Shown: positions 62,594 through 64,000 of the stretch, piece by piece
How the letters are laid out: each line of letters starts with the position of its first letter
Numbering within the stretch: position 1 is the first letter of the stretch
Assembly: GCA_008933705.1 (NCBI GenBank)
Contig: WBUN01000018.1
Span: 1 to 64,000, forward strand
From: Hyphomicrobiaceae bacterium
GTDB taxonomy: Bacteria > Pseudomonadota > Alphaproteobacteria > Rhizobiales > Hyphomicrobiaceae
Direction: 5' to 3'
Length of the DNA stretch: 64,000 bases
The notes under the pieces: generated by a model
Seen by the model: the letters and a program-made list of their open reading frames with translations, nothing else
Database searches by the model: none
Told to the model about the DNA's origin: nothing
Program-made: the position numbers and the translations under genes

Positions 62594-63805
62594 TTACGGC
62601 GAAGCGGGGGTATCCCTGCGTCGGCGCAGGAGCATGGGGCCGTAGGCCGCAGCGAATGCCGCGAAGGCCACGATCCAGGCGATTCCTGCGGCCGGCAGCA
62701 GCAGCAGGGTAAGGTGGGGCGCGAGCGCGGACGCTATTCTCAGCAGCGCAGCCAGAAGAACGGCACCGTAGATGGCGATGGTCGTGCGGGTTGCGGCAAG
62801 CGGACGGCCGGTGTGGCCGAGGCTGGCGCGGGTCATGACGGCGAGGGTCATCGTTCCTATGGCGCCGGTGGTCCATGCGTGAATGCCGGCGCTGGCGGCA
62901 ATGTGTCCATGCGACAGCTCGGCCGCGCCCGTCAGGATGTATCCGAGCGGCACGAAGAAATAGGCCGCGTGAAGGATCGCCACCAGCGGCTCGCGCAGGG
63001 TCCGATGCGGCGCCCAGCGGGCTTGCCTGACGAGATGGAGCAGCCCGGCGAGCACAAGGATGCCGCCACCGGCCCATCCCGGCACGTTCATCTGTGCAGT
63101 CGCGATCCACGTGCCGAGCGCGACGATGCCGGCCGTCGTGGCGAGGGTGTCGAATGTGCCGGGTGGGCGCGGCAGCGGTCCCGGATTGGATCGCCTGATC
63201 CAGTTGGATGTGAAGCTCGGCACGATGCGGCCGCCGATCAGTGTGATCAGGGTCAGAACGGTGCCGATGGCCAGGCGATCGGACATTTCGGGCCTGCCGA
63301 AGCGCTCCACCTCCCAATGGAACAGCCCCTGTGCGAACAGCAGGATGGCGAGCAGCACGAGCACCTTCACGTTGCGCCAGTTCCTCGCGGAGACGACTTC
63401 GCGCGCTGCGATAGCGGTCAGGGCCGCAAGAAACGTGAGATCCAACAGCGCCGCAGACCAAGGCCCGAGGCTCGCCGGCACGATCACGGCGAGGCGGCCG
63501 GCCAGCCACAGCGAGACCAACGCGGCGAGCGGCCAGCCGACGAGGGGAGGGCGGCCGGTCCAGTTGGGGATTGCCGTGAGCAGGAAACCGGCGATGACGG
63601 CGGGCACGTAGCCGAAGAGCAGGGAATGCGCATGCCAAGCCACAGGCGGCAGCGTGGTCGCGACGGCCTTGAGACCCAGGAACCAGGGCACCCATAGCAC
63701 GATGGCGAGCGCGGCATGCAGAGCACCGAACAGGAAGAACGGCCTGAAGCCGTAGCCGAGTATGGCGGGTTGTTGCCACGCCACCCTGCGCGTCACGGTC
63801 GCCAT
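62594..63805 (-). CDS. nnrS: NnrS-family heme/copper membrane protein
   Basis: 403 residues from ATG 63805; the frame is open to 63940 but that overlaps the upstream gene's end. About twelve helices. NnrS landmarks: GFRPFFLFGALHAALAIVLW, PVAWHAHSLLFGYVPAVIAG, LLTAIPNWTGR, and HAWTTGAIGTMTLAVMTRAS followed by LGHTGRP. NnrS is a heme- and copper-containing membrane protein that relieves nitrosative stress in denitrifiers and is under NNR/DNR control. Confidence 0.88.
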   Translation of the reverse strand: MATVTRRVAWQQPAILGYGFRPFFLFGALHAALAIVLWVPWFLGLKAVATTLPPVAWHAHSLLFGYVPAVIAGFLLTAIPNWTGRPPLVGWPLAALVSLWLAGRLAVIVPASLGPWSAALLDLTFLAALTAIAAREVVSARNWRNVKVLVLLAILLFAQGLFHWEVERFGRPEMSDRLAIGTVLTLITLIGGRIVPSFTSNWIRRSNPGPLPRPPGTFDTLATTAGIVALGTWIATAQMNVPGWAGGGILVLAGLLHLVRQARWAPHRTLREPLVAILHAAYFFVPLGYILTGAAELSHGHIAASAGIHAWTTGAIGTMTLAVMTRASLGHTGRPLAATRTTIAIYGAVLLAALLRIASALAPHLTLLLLPAAGIAWIVAFAAFAAAYGPMLLRRRRDTPASP

Positions 63806-63836
63806 GATGCCAGTCGCCTCTCTTGCGAAATGCCGA

Positions 63837-64000
63837 TCAGCAGGAACGCCGGCCAACGGTGCCGGCGTCTGCGAGCAAGGGCCAATAGCCGTAGAGCCAG
63901 ACGAGGAATGCGAGAGCCCACGCGATGGCGCTCGCCACATGCTGATTGCCCGGCAGAGAAACGCCGAGATCAGGAAGCACGCGCAGAGCAGTGGCCGCGA
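63837..64000 (-). CDS. NnrS-family-like C-terminal fragment (cut by window edge)
   Basis: Minus-strand frame open from the window edge to a TGA at 63837-63839. The 53 visible residues contain LRVLPDLGVSLPGNQHVAS and a hydrophobic helix AIAWALAFLVWLYGYWPLL, which fits the last helix of NnrS proteins (…ALAF..W.Y.P.L). It ends 31 bases before the start of the complete nnrS, so the two would be tandem, co-transcribed homologues. Only the tail can be seen. Confidence 0.5.
   Translation of the reverse strand, partial: AATALRVLPDLGVSLPGNQHVASAIAWALAFLVWLYGYWPLLADAGTVGRRSC

Noticed and set aside
62448..63779. 443-codon minus-strand frame overlapping nnrS
   Set aside because: Arg/Pro-rich out-of-frame shadow; the NnrS frame has proper helices and motifs.
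1..64000. tRNA, rRNA, CRISPR arrays, prophage
   Set aside because: Reading the intergenic gaps showed no cloverleaf, rRNA-like stretch, regularly spaced repeats or phage genes; the only mobile-element trace is the transposase fragment at the left edge.

Overview
The window is high-GC, gene-dense DNA, most likely from a facultatively anaerobic, denitrifying alphaproteobacterium. The grounds are alphaproteobacterial families (DUF6455, DUF2478), NO-handling genes (NnrS, DNR-type regulators, hemerythrins, a CuA-containing NO-reductase-like heme-copper enzyme), and O2-independent ubiquinone genes (UbiUVT) next to anaerobic aromatic degradation. No rRNA, tRNA or CRISPR array was seen.

Layout. 1-3.5 kb: an IS630-type transposase fragment, a small secreted protein, a cytochrome c'-like lipoprotein with a YceI protein, a MaoC-like protein and a DUF6455 protein. 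3.5-13.2 kb: an unassigned type II polyketide/fatty-acid-like locus in two divergent operons. Leftward it encodes ACP, FabZ-type dehydratase and two tandemly duplicated ketosynthase/Cys-less partner pairs; rightward a MaoC-ketoreductase fusion, an FkbH-like HAD-IIIC protein and a second ACP. 13.3-17.4 kb: UbiT-UbiU-UbiV, divergent from a UbiD decarboxylase. 17.5-24.3 kb: a DUF2478 protein, then a phenylacetate operon of hot-dog thioesterase, PadB-like molybdoenzyme, and one unbroken frame containing the Fe-S subunit, the membrane anchor and phenylacetate-CoA ligase. 24.4-27.4 kb: ferritin-like protein and a two-subunit 2-oxoacid:ferredoxin oxidoreductase (KorAB type).

27.6-36 kb is the Thauera/Magnetospirillum-type benzoyl-CoA pathway: had, oah, dch, bcrCBAD and ferredoxin. 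ATP-driven benzoyl-CoA reductase uses reduced ferredoxin, probably from KorAB; Dch, Had and Oah then hydrate, oxidise and open the ring. 35.6-40.8 kb holds a hemerythrin, three related GNAT acetyltransferases (BadL-like), a membrane protein, DUF2249, an Rrf2 regulator (BadM-like) and a Crp/Fnr regulator. 40.9-48.7 kb is a respiratory operon: small membrane subunit, CuA subunit, heme-copper subunit I with Gln at the active-site Tyr position, heme O synthase, Sco1, a cytochrome b-ferredoxin-MvhD-like fusion, bacteriohemerythrin and a DNR-like regulator. 48.9-60 kb: IPP isomerase, 4-hydroxybenzoyl-CoA reductase (gamma-alpha-beta), and a divergent operon for another aromatic or alicyclic acid (CoA ligase, two acyl-CoA dehydrogenases, two crotonases, BadH-like SDR). 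60-64 kb: thioredoxin-like protein, amidotransferase, MaoC-like protein and two NnrS-family genes, the last cut by the window edge.

The unifying feature is a set of FNR/DNR-type palindromes (TTGAC/T-N4-G/ATCAA), all intergenic. At six of them a -10-like hexamer begins 22-23 bp from the box edge, the geometry of class II activation. They lie before the secondary-metabolite locus, the ubiquinone genes, the pad operon, korAB/had and the NOR-like operon. Both Crp/Fnr proteins in the window carry the E-xx-S-R recognition residues expected to read TTGA, so the window looks like one anoxia/NO-responsive regulon.
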